DNA of 64,000 nt. It comes from Benincasa hispida (Eukaryota > Streptophyta > Magnoliopsida > Cucurbitales > Cucurbitaceae). The DNA is taken from positions 34,961,465-35,025,464 of the forward strand of contig NC_052354.1 in the NCBI RefSeq assembly GCF_009727055.1, given 5' to 3'. This document shows, piece after piece, positions 33,300 to 45,172 of the stretch. Every line of letters starts with the position of its first letter. Position 1 is the first letter of the stretch. The notes under the pieces are model-generated. The model was not told where the DNA came from, ran no database searches, and saw only the letters and a program-made list of their open reading frames with translations. The position numbers and the translations under genes are program-made.

Positions 33300-35630
33300 T
33301 CCATATATAACTATGAAACTTAAGATGCTGAAAACCAACAATACTTTAACATGCTCAAGCTGAGAACTATGAAACCTGTCGTGAGCTTAAGAAAGACTTA
33401 TCCACTAAAAAACATATATCTGAACTTACCATTCTGTCACAGGGAAAACTTCATATGTGTAGTAGAGAGACTAGTCATGCTATATAATGCGTCATCTAAA
33501 GATTCGTACCAGAACAAATTTGCTCAACTGAATACTGCTTCTGCTCTAGAAACGCGACTGTGATGTCTCTGTTAGGGTCTACATGTCTGAGAATAACTCT
33601 GTCTAATTAGATCTCACATTCATGAGAAACTCATCATGAGGCTCTATACTATCATGGGCTATAAAACTTGCTTGAGCCAATCCTCATATTATCCTTTAGC
33701 CTTAAAACAATAACATATCATTACTTAGACCCTACTACGGATGAGTCTAAAATTTCCTTTGAAAATGAGGTTTTGAAGTCCCTAGATGCTAAAGCATCAG
33801 TCAATTGATAACACATTTCCATAACCTCGTAATAACTGTAATTGATCCCTGTAGTTATTTTTTACGATAAAATCTTCTTGACTCATAAGTCATAGCTTGA
33901 ATTACTCGTACTTCCTAGAGCTAGTTAATTCATTGCCCATGCAAGGGAAAACATACTATCCTGTACTGCTCCAAACTCACCTATAGCAACTTCTTGTTAT
34001 CAACTCAACTTTATTACCAGTCTATCCCTTATGCTAGTGGTGATATTGGAAGATCCAACTTACTTACTTTTATGCATATACCACTTTTGTCTACCTCAAG
34101 TTGGATTAATTTCCTTTTTCAATCAAATTGATGGTCTTGTCAGTTCATGTTTCGAACTTGCATACTACGTTAAAATCCCTTAAATCTTACTAATGCCTTC
34201 AATGGTTTACCTCTTAACTAATGAAGCATCAACATACCATGTCAATAGTTCTTGATCATCTACTGTTACTAGTAACTCCATTTTAGCTTATCCATTCTCA
34301 ACCTTTTATTTTGGTAACAGATTCTTGTGTTAAAAAAAAGTTCCTTATCGATCACCTATGTAAGCTATCTTTCCATCCAATTCATATTCTCCTAAAATTC
34401 CACATGATAATGAGATATTTTTCTTTTCCACCAAAACCAATTCCTTGTGACCCCTCATATCATACCTCCAAACCATACTTAACTGGGAGTTATGAACACA
34501 TTAAATTCCTTTCTATTTCCAAAAGAGTAAACTTTCTTAGATACTTTTCTCTCTTTCACACTTATCTTTGATAAAACCACTAAATTCAAGACATCTCTTT
34601 TTTTCTTTTTTCCATTTTTCAAGTGGAACATAATCTCTTTACTAAAGTATATTTTACTTAACTCGTCCTTAAGTCTTATCTCTCCCACTAAGAATTTTCA
34701 TCTTGTAGAATTCTCCTTTGCCATTTTTCTTGCTTTTAAACTCCAAAATACTTTCGTTTGTTCGTATTTGTCCAACTTGGATCTCCTCATCACAATAAGG
34801 CTATGGATTTAATTAATCTAGGCACTCTAAAATAATCCTTCAACCCAAAAAAATAATACTTTGCTTTATCCCCTTTAAGTCTAACCTCATGTCCAACTAT
34901 TTTGGCTTCCTTTAATGACATCAACATAGTTGATATTCCAAAAGAATCCTTCATATCACTACACATACTTTACCTAGTCCATCAAGTCGTAGTATTACCA
35001 AAGTGATTATGACTTATTAATCATTTCCAAAATTCCTCTCAAAATATTTGGTTTTATTATCTCAGAACCTTTAATAAATTCATAGTCTCTTCTTTTTCTC
35101 CTTCTTATCCATAAAACAACTTTGAACCTTATAATTGAGTATGTGGCCTATGAAGAAATTTATTTATACCGCCTCCAATTGCACCCTAAAACATAACACT
35201 AGTCCTTAATGAATTATCGTCAAGACAATTTCATTCCTGGGCTTAAACATATGCATACCTTTATTTCTAAACTGTCATAACTCTACATCGTTTCATCAAC
35301 CTTTAAGATCTCCGAATCGAGGTATATGTATTTTTTTCGTTCTAACATAATTTCCATGAGATAAACTAGTGCCAAGTGACCTCATAATTTATTTTATTTT
35401 ATTTTTCTCCTTTTGTAGTGTCGTACCTGATAGTCCTCTTATAATAACTTCTAATGAGTCACTGACCTAGCATTAGAACATAACTGGTGCATTTAAGCTA
35501 AACAAATATTTTAATGCACAACTATCATAAAACTTGTAATTGATAAGACGTACCTGGCGATGACGAGGAATCTGTTCATGGGCCACAGGGACAATCTAGA
35601 CTTACATAATAAGTCAGTCTACAGAACCCA
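33300..35630 (-). other. Non-coding internal stretch of the gypsy element
   Basis: About 2.3 kb lies between the primer site and the integrase remnant. I found no gag zinc knuckle, DSG, YVDD/FIDD or RNase H motifs on either strand. Short open frames have no coding character. It may be a long untranslated leader, foreign sequence, or coding sequence decayed beyond recognition. Confidence 0.55.
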
Positions 35631-35638
35631 AAATATGA

Positions 35639-35650
35639 GCTCTGATACCA
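35639..35650 (-). other. tRNA-Met primer-binding site of the gypsy element
   Basis: The minus strand reads TGGTATCAGAGC, the standard site for initiator tRNA-Met priming, two bases inside the 5' LTR. Confidence 0.9.
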
Positions 35651-35652
35651 AC

Positions 35653-37866
35653 TGTAACAACCAAACTCCCTAGGATTTAAGTTAGGCCATTACTAAAATA
35701 CATGCATGCATGGAACTTAAAATGACACTCCTTTAGGATGAAATAAATGCTAAATAGATAAGGGGAGTTCAGAAGTCCTTTATTAAATACAAATGTTAAA
35801 AACAATCATAGGGTACCCGTAATAATAAAGCTTAATAAATACATATGAAAAACAATTCTTAGTAATAAGTTTCAAACATCAAAACTAAACATTAAGAAAA
35901 ACATGAAAAGAACTCTAAATCTCATGATGCAGAAGCGTAAAAACTAATCCCAGTGGCTCGATCACGAATTCCGCTTGTCCATCGCTGGTGCATCTCTACC
36001 CTTACCTGAAACAATATGAGAAAGAATGAGTATAAAATACTCAGTAAGTAACCCCACTACTGAGGTCAGGCTGGGCATCTATGACTAGATACCCACCTCT
36101 GGTGAAACATATAAACTGCTCTAGTCCTCATGGGACACATATGCACATGAAACAAGAAGGAGACTGAGTCTTATCCTACTGTAGTTAAGCATGCCCACTA
36201 CCTCTGGTGAATCCTGAAAGAGACACAGGAAGGAGACTGAGTCCTATCCTACTATAGTTAAGGATGCCCACTACCTCTGGTGAATCCCGAAGGAGATACA
36301 AACTGGTAAATCCCGAAGGAGACACAAACTGGTGAATCCCGAAGGAAACACAAACTCTAATGGGTATCTAACTAATCAGTAAGGACATTTGCTCAGTCTC
36401 AACATCATAACCATCATTGTACGAATCTATGACATACATATAAACCTCAACATCATGGCTCTACAACATATACATATACCTCAACATCATGGTTCTACAA
36501 CATACATGTATGCCTCAACATCATCAGATCAAATACAACCATAGAAGCACATACCATCTCATACTAGCATTCAAGTGTCTAGGTGCATAAATAAATAATT
36601 CGGATCTCGTAACAGAACGTACTTTAATCATGTTATACTATCAATCTTTCATGTTGTCATTCTGCCATAACCTTCATTTATCATGCTAGCATGCATCTAA
36701 TGCCTAGCCCGTAGGCAGTTCCAGTAGTAAGATTACTTACCTTAATCGAAAATCCATAGATAAAATCAGACAACCAAACGATGACAGCGGTTTGAAGTAA
36801 CGACCCTAACATACGAATACAACCATTAAATTTCAGTCCAACAATAATTGCGAAACCTCAGATTCAAATTCAACCTAAAAGCTTACCCCAAGAACTTGAT
36901 CAACAACCACTCCCAAATCTCGACTCCAAAATCTCCTCCTAACAGATTCTAATTCCAACGAGCGATGACTTAGAACCTTCAAAACATGAATTAAATGATT
37001 ATTTAATCCAATAATCAATGGGTGTCAAAAATCCTTCAAGAAATCCATCTTATAACATTGACCTTACCTAAATCCAAGATCTGTTCAAAACCAAGAGTTG
37101 GCAGCGGAAACTGGAGTTGAATGATGGCCCCGTGATAGAAACTCGAGCAGCCCGTTGGATAGATCTATAGTGGTGGACCAGCGGTGCGGGGGTTTGTAGG
37201 GCTGAACGGAGGAGTGGCGCGCGGCTGCGAACGACGGCTCCTCCGGTTCAAGCTCGAAGCAGGCGGCGGCAACTAAGATGAACGACTCCTCCGACTGGGT
37301 GAGATCGGTACGACTCCGACGGACGACTCTCTAGCTGGGCGAGATTGGTGCGGCTCAGACGGACGGACAGAGAAGGGTATGGGGGAGTCACACTGCGTGG
37401 TCTGTTGTGGCCGAAGGGAGAATCGGTAGTAAAACGGATGATTGGAGTTTGGGCAGTGAGGGAGGCCTCGGCGGAAGAGATAACAACGAGGGTGGGGGTT
37501 TCCTTTTTGTGAGAGGAAGAAAGAGATGTTTGGTTTTTTAAAAAAGAGAATAATAATAATAATAATAATAATTATTATTATTATAATAACTAAAAAGGAG
37601 ATAGTATAATTATATTTAATTCATTTCCTTATTCCACTTTATACTATTAAATTCCGTTCCTTTTCAAAAGAAAATTAATTCCTGTTATTAATTTTCAAAT
37701 TGAATTTCAAAATTGAATAATTTTCACGTCAATACTTAAATTCTCACACTTATACTTGAAGTCCAAAATTCCAAAAATGCCCTCCAACTAATAACAATTA
37801 CTGAATTTCTAAATAATAAAGTTATTGAAATTACATTATTACTAAAAAAATGTGTGGGGTGTTACA
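35653..37866 (-). repeat. 5' LTR of the gypsy element
   Basis: It spans TGTAACAACC to GGTGTTACA, 2214 bp. A block of about 73 bp (GAAGGAGACTGAGTC onwards) is repeated at 36156 and 36229, which the other LTR lacks. An (AAT)n/(ATT)n microsatellite lies at 37551-37585. Confidence 0.85.
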
Positions 37867-38559
37867 ACAGTAGTAGAGAAAATTTCTAATACTACGATAG
37901 CATGAAAATTTTTCAATACTACCTAATTTCATTGTTTACCATATAAATAACGTTTAAGAATTATGTGGGATCAACGAAATAAGTAATTAATAAATTAATA
38001 AATCATTTAATGGCGTATCAAAGAAGTAGTATTAGACTTTTCTCCTATAAATTTTCTTGTAGTGAAAGATTCAACCGAACTACATACATGGTAAATTATC
38101 AACCCCAGTTGAAATTTTGGTTTCAACACGTATATTTTAGAAGAAACAAAATACATTATTATGTTCATTAATCATTTCGTGTCAAGAAAAAATTGACGGT
38201 CTGAAATAATTTGGATGATTTTATTATTATTATTATTTTTGTAGTACGTTTGGTTTATCATCGATTGGTACTGCTTTTCACTTTGTTTTCTTTCAAAAAG
38301 AATATCAAGATTTCTGGTTGATTCAATGCATTTCATGTTGTTTCTCACACATTTACAGTTAATTTTAGTAAATTAAACTCGTTTTTCTTTTATTATGTTT
38401 ATAAGTTTGGTTGTTCCAACTTCTATCCTCATATTTATTTGATCTCTAAAATTTGAAAGGTGGTAGATGTCTTCGAGTATTTGTTAAGTCTTTGTTTAAA
38501 TTTTAAAAATTGTTTGATAGGTTATTAAATTTTCGTTGTGTTCGGTAAGTTTCTAAGAC

Positions 38560-39105
38560 CGTTTGGTAATTATTTCGATCCAATTCGGTAACTATTTCAT
38601 TTTTGGTTTTTTATTTTTGAAAATTAAGTATTTTCTTTCAATTTCTTATAATGATTTGTATATTTTTTAAGTTAAGAGTTGAAATTTTAGCCCAATTCTA
38701 AAAATAAAACTAATATTTTCAAAACTACTTTTTCTTTTAAGTTCAGATTTTAGCTTGGCTTTGAAAAATTGATAAAAAAAAAATAGATAGCAACAAATCA
38801 AGAACTTAGAGGTGAAAGAAGGGTCTATAAACTTACTTTTCAATCATTTATTTATTTTTTGTTTATATTTCCTTGGTAATTCATGATTTCTATTTTTTTT
38901 TTTTAAGTACAAGGGTTGTATTCTTAGTCAAAAATTAAAAACCAAAAAATAAGATTTTTAAAACTATTTTTTTAGTTTTCAAAATTTTACTTGGTTTTTG
39001 AAAACATTGGTAAAACAAGAAATTTATAGGTGAAGGGAGTGTTTTAGACTTAATTTTCAAAAACCAAAAATAAAAAATCAAATGGTTATCAAACGAAATT
39101 TGTGT
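38560..39105. repeat. Dispersed AT-rich repeat, two diverged parts
   Basis: CGTTTGGTAATTATTTCGAT opens the first part, which contains TTTTGAAAATTAAG and AACTTAGAGGTGAAAG. The second part (from about 38880) carries the same kind of phrases and ends AAAAATCAAATGGTTATCAA. It is the family of 8318-8662. No gene is seen in 38040-38560. Confidence 0.5.
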
Positions 39106-39241
39106 TTGGTTTTCTATTTTCTAAAATTTATGTTTGTTTCTTCTCAAATTTTCAATTATGATTTTTGCATTTTTTTAAAAACACTTGAACTCCTAGTTAG
39201 ATGATGAAAATGACTTTTACGCTTAGGCTCATAACAAAAAT

Positions 39242-39430
39242 TAAAAGAAGGTGGGAGAATATTGTCCCACATTGGAGAAATAAACAATGTCTAAAAGGTA
39301 TAAATACCAAAGCATGCTAGAAATGATTCTATAGTGTGGTACTGGTGGAAGTATAACTCTTTCACCACATGCATTTGTTGTTGCCATCGTTTGCTCATAC
39401 AAGATTAGGTAACCACTTTTGTGCAAAAAA
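39242..39430 (+). repeat. LTR start with polypurine tract, orphan
   Basis: AAAAGAAGGTGGGAGAAT is followed closely by TGTCCCACATTGGAGAAATA and a TATA-like GGTATAAATACC at about 39298. This is how a plant LTR looks at its junction with the polypurine tract. The rest of its element is not identifiable upstream, and the right boundary is unknown. Confidence 0.45.
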
Positions 39431-39602
39431 GAAATAATTTTTTTTATTACTTATCATTTAATATTTTTAAAACCGATTTTATTAAAAATTGATTGTTTTC
39501 TTCCCATTCATCCCTAGTCATTTTCGTATTTTTCTTCTTCTTAACAGCGGTTATAATTGAAAGAAATGATGAATGTTGTATTGGTAAGTTCTAGTTTATC
39601 TG

Positions 39603-39752
39603 ATAGAAACTTTTGATTGTATGTTCATTGGTTATGCACAAAATAGTCCTACATATAGGTTTATGTTCTTGAATGATAGATCCATATGTGAATATAGAGA
39701 TCTTGAATTTTGTTGGGCATATATTTCCAATGATAAAGACAAAAAGTGAATG
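39603..39752 (+). pseudogene. Copia D integrase C-terminal segment
   Basis: The frame reads IETFDCMFIGYAQNSPTYRF then MFLNDRSICEYRDLEF, matching the folded segment after the integrase core in copia elements (FxGYAxNSxAYRF). It ends in a stop at 39750. Confidence 0.75.
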
Positions 39753-39807
39753 AGTTAGAACATCTAATTAAGAGAATGGATTTGTTTCTATCCCTTCTTT
39801 GATTAAT

Positions 39808-39915
39808 AGTATGCATGAAACTGAAAATACTAAAACTTCTCATAGTATGCATGAAATTGAAAATAATAAAGTTTTTAGTAGTATGCTTGAAACTGAAGAT
39901 ATTAGAACTTACAAC
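39808..39915 (+). repeat. 36-bp in-frame tandem repeat, three copies
   Basis: ATGCATGAAACTGAAAATAC and its variants start at 39811, 39847 and 39883, exactly 36 bp apart. Each encodes a 12-residue unit of the type MHETENTKTSHS in the linker between integrase and RT. Confidence 0.8.
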
Positions 39916-39929
39916 AAAATGTAGAAGAA

Positions 39930-41056
39930 GAAAAATTTTGGTCCTGATTTCTTGACTACCTTTTTAATTGAAAAGACAAATGACATTGACTGTTAGTTTG
40001 CATGTATGTATCTAATAAATGAAGATCCTAAAACTTACCGATTGGCCTTAAGTTTTATAGACTCTCTAGCTTTTGGAAGGAAACCATTAAGAGTGAACAT
40101 GATTCTCTAACCATGAACTAAACTTGGGACTTGGTAGATCTCCCAAAAGGAAGCATTAAGTGCAAATGGATTTTCAAGAAGAAAACAAGACTTGATGGTT
40201 CAATTGAAAGATATAAGGATAGATGAGTATTAATAGGGTATAAAACAAGATATTGACTACTTTGACACGTATTCCTCTATAACTAAAATAGCTACAAGTA
40301 GAGACTTGATTGCACTAGTTGCCATCCATTGACTTCTAATTCATCAAATGAAGGTGAAAACAACATTCTTAATGGTGATCAAGAAGAATAAATTTATATG
40401 ATATAACCGGAAGATTTTATAGCTGTTGGTTAGAAAAGTAAAGTATATAAAATTAAAATATCTTTTTATGGTCCTAAACTGGTATGAAAAATTCAATAAT
40501 ACTTTAACAAACAAAGGGTCAAGGTGAATTCCTCTAATATGTGTATTTATTCAAAATTGTTTGAAGCCGAGTGTGTGATTATATGCTTGTATGTTGATAA
40601 TATGCTCATATCTGGAACAAACATAGAAGGTACCAATAATACTAAGTTGTCATTATCGTCGCATTTTGAAATGAAAGATTTAGGGGAAGCTGACCTAATA
40701 CTTGGTGTTAAAATAAGAAAAACTGAAAATAGATTTTCTTTGTGTCAGTCATACTACATTGAAAAACCGTTAAATAGATTTGACTGTTTTGATGATCCTC
40801 ATGTAAGAACACCTTACAATGCTAGTATAAGTCATAAGAAAAATAAAGGAGATAATGTGTCTCAATCTGAATATGCAAAGATCATAGGTAGTATTATGTT
40901 CTTAATGAACTATACTAGACCAGATATTGCATACACTATAAGTAGATTGAGTAGATATACACATAATCCTGATAAAGATTATTGGGGTGTTATTTGTCGT
41001 CTATGGAGATTCTACAACGTTTTTGGAAACTATTTATTTGTAGTTTTCAAAGCATA
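39930..41056 (+). pseudogene. Copia D reverse transcriptase remnant
   Basis: In order: FGPDFLTTFLIEK, KWIFKKK-like and QDIDYFDTYS segments, and QMKVKTTFL where the first catalytic Asp has become Lys. An open part (40524-41057) follows with CLYVDNMLISG, where the Asp pair is Asp-Asn, then FEMKDLGEADLILGVKI and IIGSIMFLMNYTRPDIAYTI. Loss of both motifs makes it inactive. Confidence 0.85.
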
Positions 41057-41141
41057 GCTTGATATTTTAAATTGTAATAGAAAAATGGATAAACAAAACA
41101 TAGAAATTTATGAGTAGAACAAGTAAGTATGAACTTAATTT

Positions 41142-41243
41142 TAAAAAAAATGTCAAATTGAGTACAACTCAATTGGCATCCGAGTGTGTTGGTAACCACA
41201 AGGTTTTGGGTTCACATCCTTTACCCAAGTTGTACTAAAAAAA
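41142..41243 (+). repeat. tRNA-like SINE with 10-bp TSD
   Basis: AGTACAACT (41161-41169) and AGTTGTACT (41228-41236) form a nine-base inverted pair like a tRNA acceptor stem. CAATTGGCAT resembles an A box and GGGTTCACATCC a B box. An A run follows. ACTTAATTTT flanks it at about 41132-41141 and 41244-41253, as expected of reverse-transcribed insertion. Confidence 0.6.
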
Positions 41244-41269
41244 ACTTAATTTTCAAAAATAAAAAAGAA

Positions 41270-41460
41270 AAAGATTGTTTACCCATCATTAAAATATATA
41301 TTTTTTTGTTGTTAAGTAAGTTTTAAAAGATTGTTTTTATTTTTAAAATTTGACTAAGAATTCAAATATTCATCTTTGAAAAAATAAAAATGATTATAAA
41401 TAAATTATGATTCACATTTAATCTTAAAAACCAAAAATAAAAGACTCAATAGTTACGACA
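41270..41460. repeat. Dispersed AT-rich repeat fragment
   Basis: TTTTTAAAATTTGACTAAGA then ATTCAAATATTC and the closing AAAAACCAAAAATAAAAGAC match the interior and one end of the repeat at 8318-8662. Confidence 0.45.
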
Positions 41461-43300
41461 AAGAATCTAAAATTTCAATTTTACGTTTAATCCAACATCG
41501 ATCTAATCAACTATTTGGAGATCATGAAGTTAATTATTAGGCACATATTATACTTTATTCATATATTTATTGTGCGGACTCGTGATCCAAAATACACTAT
41601 CTATTGATTAATTAATTAATTTTCAACAATCTTCATAAAAGAATGAGTGGTCTAAATTTTTTTGAATCATCATCCAATTATATATTATATTTTTCTCTTA
41701 CATTGGTTTGTTTTTCCCTAGATATGATATTGTTAGTGGTTTTCTTTTTTCCTTTTTTTGGAAAGAAATAGAGTGACGGTCACATTTAACATTTAAGCAT
41801 AGGTGACAACTAAAGCTATAATTCACCTAAATATAGATGGAATCAAATTGTAGTAGTTTATTTTATTTATTTATTTATTTTCTAAGAGAATTTATAGTAG
41901 TTGCTAGTCCATTTTCACTTTTTCTTTGTCTTTTTCTTTTTTTTTTGGGTAAATTTGTATTTTTTTTTTTTAAAAATGTAAGAAATAAGAGTACTTTGCC
42001 ATTTAAAAAAAATTACCTTTAAATTCTTTAACCATTAGAAAGTTTGGAAATCATATTTTTAAGGTTAAAATATCATTTTTTATTCCATATTTCATTTTTT
42101 TTAAACTTAGTTTATGTATTTCTAGTTGTTCAATTTTAGTATCTAAATTTTCAATAAATCTTAAGTTTAGTCACTCAAAACTAAAATTAGTTAAATAATA
42201 ATAATAATTTTCATGCAATGAAATACAATATATAAATATGCTTTGAAAATTCATAATAAAAATGCTAATAGATNTATTACTAATTGTTTTACTAATTATC
42301 AAACTTAAGCAAAAACAATAAACAATAAAAAAAATCAAATATCATAAAATGTATATTAAAAAATAACAATAAACTTGTAGTAGATATAACTAAATCTAAG
42401 ACTAATTAAAAATATAGACTAAAATTAGACAATTGAAAGAATAAAACTTGTAAATTATTGTTTTTAGTTTCTCTCTTTATCAATAACTAAAGTAAATTGG
42501 GTTGGTGATCGAAAAATGGAAATTTGATTTTTCTATGGTTGGTTTCAAAAAATAAAAAATACGATTAACCATAGTTCAATTTAAACAAATATCTACGGTG
42601 TTAAAAGAGGCTAAAAGAGGAGAATTTTTCACTTCCCTCTTTGTCCCTACTTTTTTTATTAATGTCTATTTTATCCTCATATACACCTACACCTCATGGC
42701 AAAAATCCTAACCATATAATGAGATATCTTTCTTTCTTTAATTTTAAATTTCTGAAACCTTATATATCTTCATATTGTAACCTTTGGCGAAAAAACTACC
42801 TTCTTATAAAAAGTTCAATCACGAATCAAATCATTTTCAACAAAACACACTTTTGTGCAAATCTATAAAGGGGCATTTCTCTTCTAATAATCAAGGTAAT
42901 TAATCACCAATTCCTTTTGGTGCAACACCACATATGTTTATGATGGTTGCTTCTCAAATTGCTCTATTTATAACTTTATGGTAAGGAGGCTTTAATTATG
43001 GATGGTTCCTAAAACATAGATGTTGAGATCGAGATTGTTTATTATATTTTTTTCTCCGTTTTTACTACTTTGATCGGTAAAGGGATTGAAGAAACCAACG
43101 GTAAGATATGGGAATGAGACGTACTCTAGCAAGGGGGAGTATTATTCTCTCATGTAAACGGATTTTCAGCGAGTTCTTAGGAACCCTTCCTACACTTTCT
43201 CTGTATTTGTTGTGTTTTTTTGGACATGAAAATAATTTTTTATATATATAATTATTCTCTTCCAATCATATAGTGATGAAGTGAGAATCAAAATGAAGAA
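41460..43300. other. Intergenic AT-rich stretch
   Basis: I see no coding region or known repeat. It holds one ambiguous base (42274), homopolymer runs, and a purine tract AGCAAGGGGGAGTATTATTC near 43129 that could be the edge of a lost LTR element. Confidence 0.5.
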
Positions 43301-43309
43301 AAAAATATA

Positions 43310-44030
43310 TGCGAAATTAGGGCAAAGAAATATGAACAAGATAATTAAGGGAAGATGGAGATATGGAGCGAGAAGTTAGAAAATATGTAAGGATAAATTA
43401 TTAAATTAATTTAATATTCAGGTTTTTCTTTTTCAAAATATTATTGTATATTCATTACTATATTTATATAAATTTTCTTCTATTTATTGTTGACAGAATA
43501 AATTTATGGGTGTACGGTCAAATACAAGTATGTTACTAGACCATATTTTCCCCTTCTTAAATTATTAAAATAGAATAATTTTGTAATTTATTCCCTTTTA
43601 GTGTTCACTTGAGAATTATTTTATTTTATCTTTTATAGGTGTTCCCTTATGATTTATGATAGGTCTTAAAAATTTATTATCGACTTTTTCAATCAAATAC
43701 AATAAAAAAGATTTTGTGCATGTGTTGTAAAAAAAGTCTTAAATAATGTATTAAACAAACTCAATTTTTTAAAAATTAGAATGGAAATCCACTTTTAAAA
43801 CTAATATTCTTTTAGTTATTCTCTATCAAATATATTCCAGATGCAAAATAAAATAAGGAAAATAGAGATATGGACAAGATAATTAAAAAAAATTGAAATA
43901 TAGAAGGAGGAGTTAGAAAATATTTTGAGAGATTATTAATATTAATTTCACTTTTGATTTCTATTTTTCAAAATCTCATTCTATAATATAAATTTAATCT
44001 TATTTGTTGCTGACAAAATAAGTTTATGGA
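43310..44030 (+). repeat. Diverged duplication of about 200 bp
   Basis: The block at 43310-43510 (GATATGGAGCGAGAAGTTAG to TTGACAGAATAAATTTATGG) is repeated in diverged form at 43845-44030 (AAGGAGGAGTTAGAAAATAT to GACAAAATAAGTTTATGG). Function unknown. Confidence 0.6.
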
Positions 44031-44039
44031 CTTTTTTCT

Positions 44040-44192
44040 CATTTTCTTTAATTAATAAAATAAAATAATTTTACGATTATTCTCTCTTTTTCCATTTTCT
44101 TTAATTAATAAAATAAAATAATTTTACGATTATTCTCTCTTTTTCCATTTTCTTTAATTAATAAAATAAAATAATTTTACGATTATTCTCTG
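44040..44192 (+). repeat. 53-bp tandem repeat, three near-perfect units
   Basis: Units start at 44040, 44093 and 44146 with CATTTTCTTTAATTAATAAA and contain ATTTTACGATTATTCTCTCT. The copies look identical except where the third ends. Such uniformity implies recent amplification or an assembly artefact. Confidence 0.9.
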
Positions 44193-44199
44193 ATACAAG

Positions 44200-45015
44200 A
44201 TATATTTTCTCCTATTTTAATTATTTTTTTCTTCTAATGATTTTTTTAATAAGAGATTAAAGGAGAAAATGTACTTTTTATAAAGATAAATAAATAAACA
44301 ATCAACAATTTTTCTTCCTTTAAACAAGAAGGTTAATTTAAAATATTATATAAAAAGTTGGCTTTTTTTTTTCTTTTCCCTCCAAAATCACAAACTTACA
44401 AAAAAAAAAAAAACTATAAAAGAATTACTCTATTAAATAATAACTAAGATATGTTATTATGTCACTTTTGTATCAATTTTATTTTGAAACTTTTATTAGC
44501 ATCACATTTTAATTTTATTCATCTATATATTTTTATATATTTTCTCTTTTTATGGTCTAAATTTCATATCAACTATTTAAATTTTAAATTCAATTATGAG
44601 TATTCATTCAAAAAAAAATTATTTTCCTTTAAAAATCATGTCACAAATTTTCAACCACATTAAAAATATCTCATCGTAAATTAACTCGAAACAAGAAATA
44701 TATAGTTTTTGATACTATTTTTTAGATGACTTCATTTTATATAAAATATTAACTAATTCAACTCAATGAAAGTTGAATCAAAATATTATGTTAAATAAAA
44801 ATCAAATCACAATTTAAAATTTAATATATAAATGTATGTCAAAAAAATTTAAGCTACATGTATTGCACGTGTCTCCCAATTAGTGTTAAAAATGTGTGTT
44901 GATCATTATAAAAATAGTTGTAGCAAACAACTAAAAAAGTTGAATCACAACCACTATTGATTAACTTAGGAACATACTTGATATTTGAGTAGTTGTTTTA
45001 AATGACAAAACTCTT
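44200..45015. other. Intergenic AT-rich stretch
   Basis: No gene or named repeat is recognised. The longest open frames are AT-composition artefacts rich in Phe, Leu and Tyr. Confidence 0.5.
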
Positions 45016-45172
45016 GAAAATATTTTCAAATACAACAAAATGTCATTGTCTATCACGGATATATAGTGTTAGACACTAATAGATGTTTATCAGTATTTAT
45101 CACTGATACATAGTAACATTTTGCAATATTTATAAATAAATTGACTCATTTTCCTATATTTTGCAATTTAGA
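45016..45172. repeat. Hairpin MITE copy 3
   Basis: TTGTCTATCACGGATATATA, ACACTAATAGATGTTTATCA, GTATTTATCACTGATACATA and the outer AATATTTATAAATAAATTGA match the family at 15508 and 16427, more diverged. Confidence 0.5.

Larger units (their letters stand above)
30762..37866 (-). mobile_element. Chromodomain gypsy element (Tekay-type), internally deleted
   Basis: This is a minus-strand Ty3-gypsy element with LTRs at 30762-32358 and 35653-37866, a tRNA-Met primer site and a polypurine tract. The internal region is only 3.3 kb. It retains the end of integrase with a chromodomain, then a non-coding stretch (33300-35630) where gag, protease, RT and RNase H should be. The inner boundary signature (GAGGACAAAAGTTCTTTGAG then GAGGGAAGAATGTAACA on the minus strand) and the chromodomain point to the Tekay/Del chromovirus group. 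The flanking duplication is imperfect (accag and aacag). Confidence 0.85.
30650..38040. repeat. Hairpin MITE split by a gypsy element
   Basis: The outer ends are inverted repeats: AGTCTAGTACT at 30650-30660 and AGTATTAGACT at 38029-38039. The arms share TCATTAAATGATTTATTAAT in inverted order. The arms together are about 290 bp (30650-30761 and 37867-38040). The gypsy element sits between them, so it entered near the loop of the MITE. Confidence 0.6.
39600..41056 (+). mobile_element. Copia fragment D (integrase end, linker, RT)
   Basis: A plus-strand copia piece has no recognisable gag, integrase core or RNase H. It begins within the integrase C-terminus and ends abruptly in the RT connection region (DIAYTISRLSRYTHNPDKDY) at about 41010. 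Both RT catalytic motifs are altered, and it has many stops. The orphan LTR at 39242 may or may not belong to it. Confidence 0.8.

Noticed and set aside
30762..37866. Two independent solo LTRs rather than one element
   Set aside because: A tRNA-Met primer site adjoins the right LTR, a purine tract adjoins the left, and integrase plus chromodomain lie between in the same orientation.
43065..43265. Possible small gene of 66 codons on the minus strand
   Set aside because: No homologous motif, no promoter or splice support, and AT-rich surroundings; composition alone can explain it.
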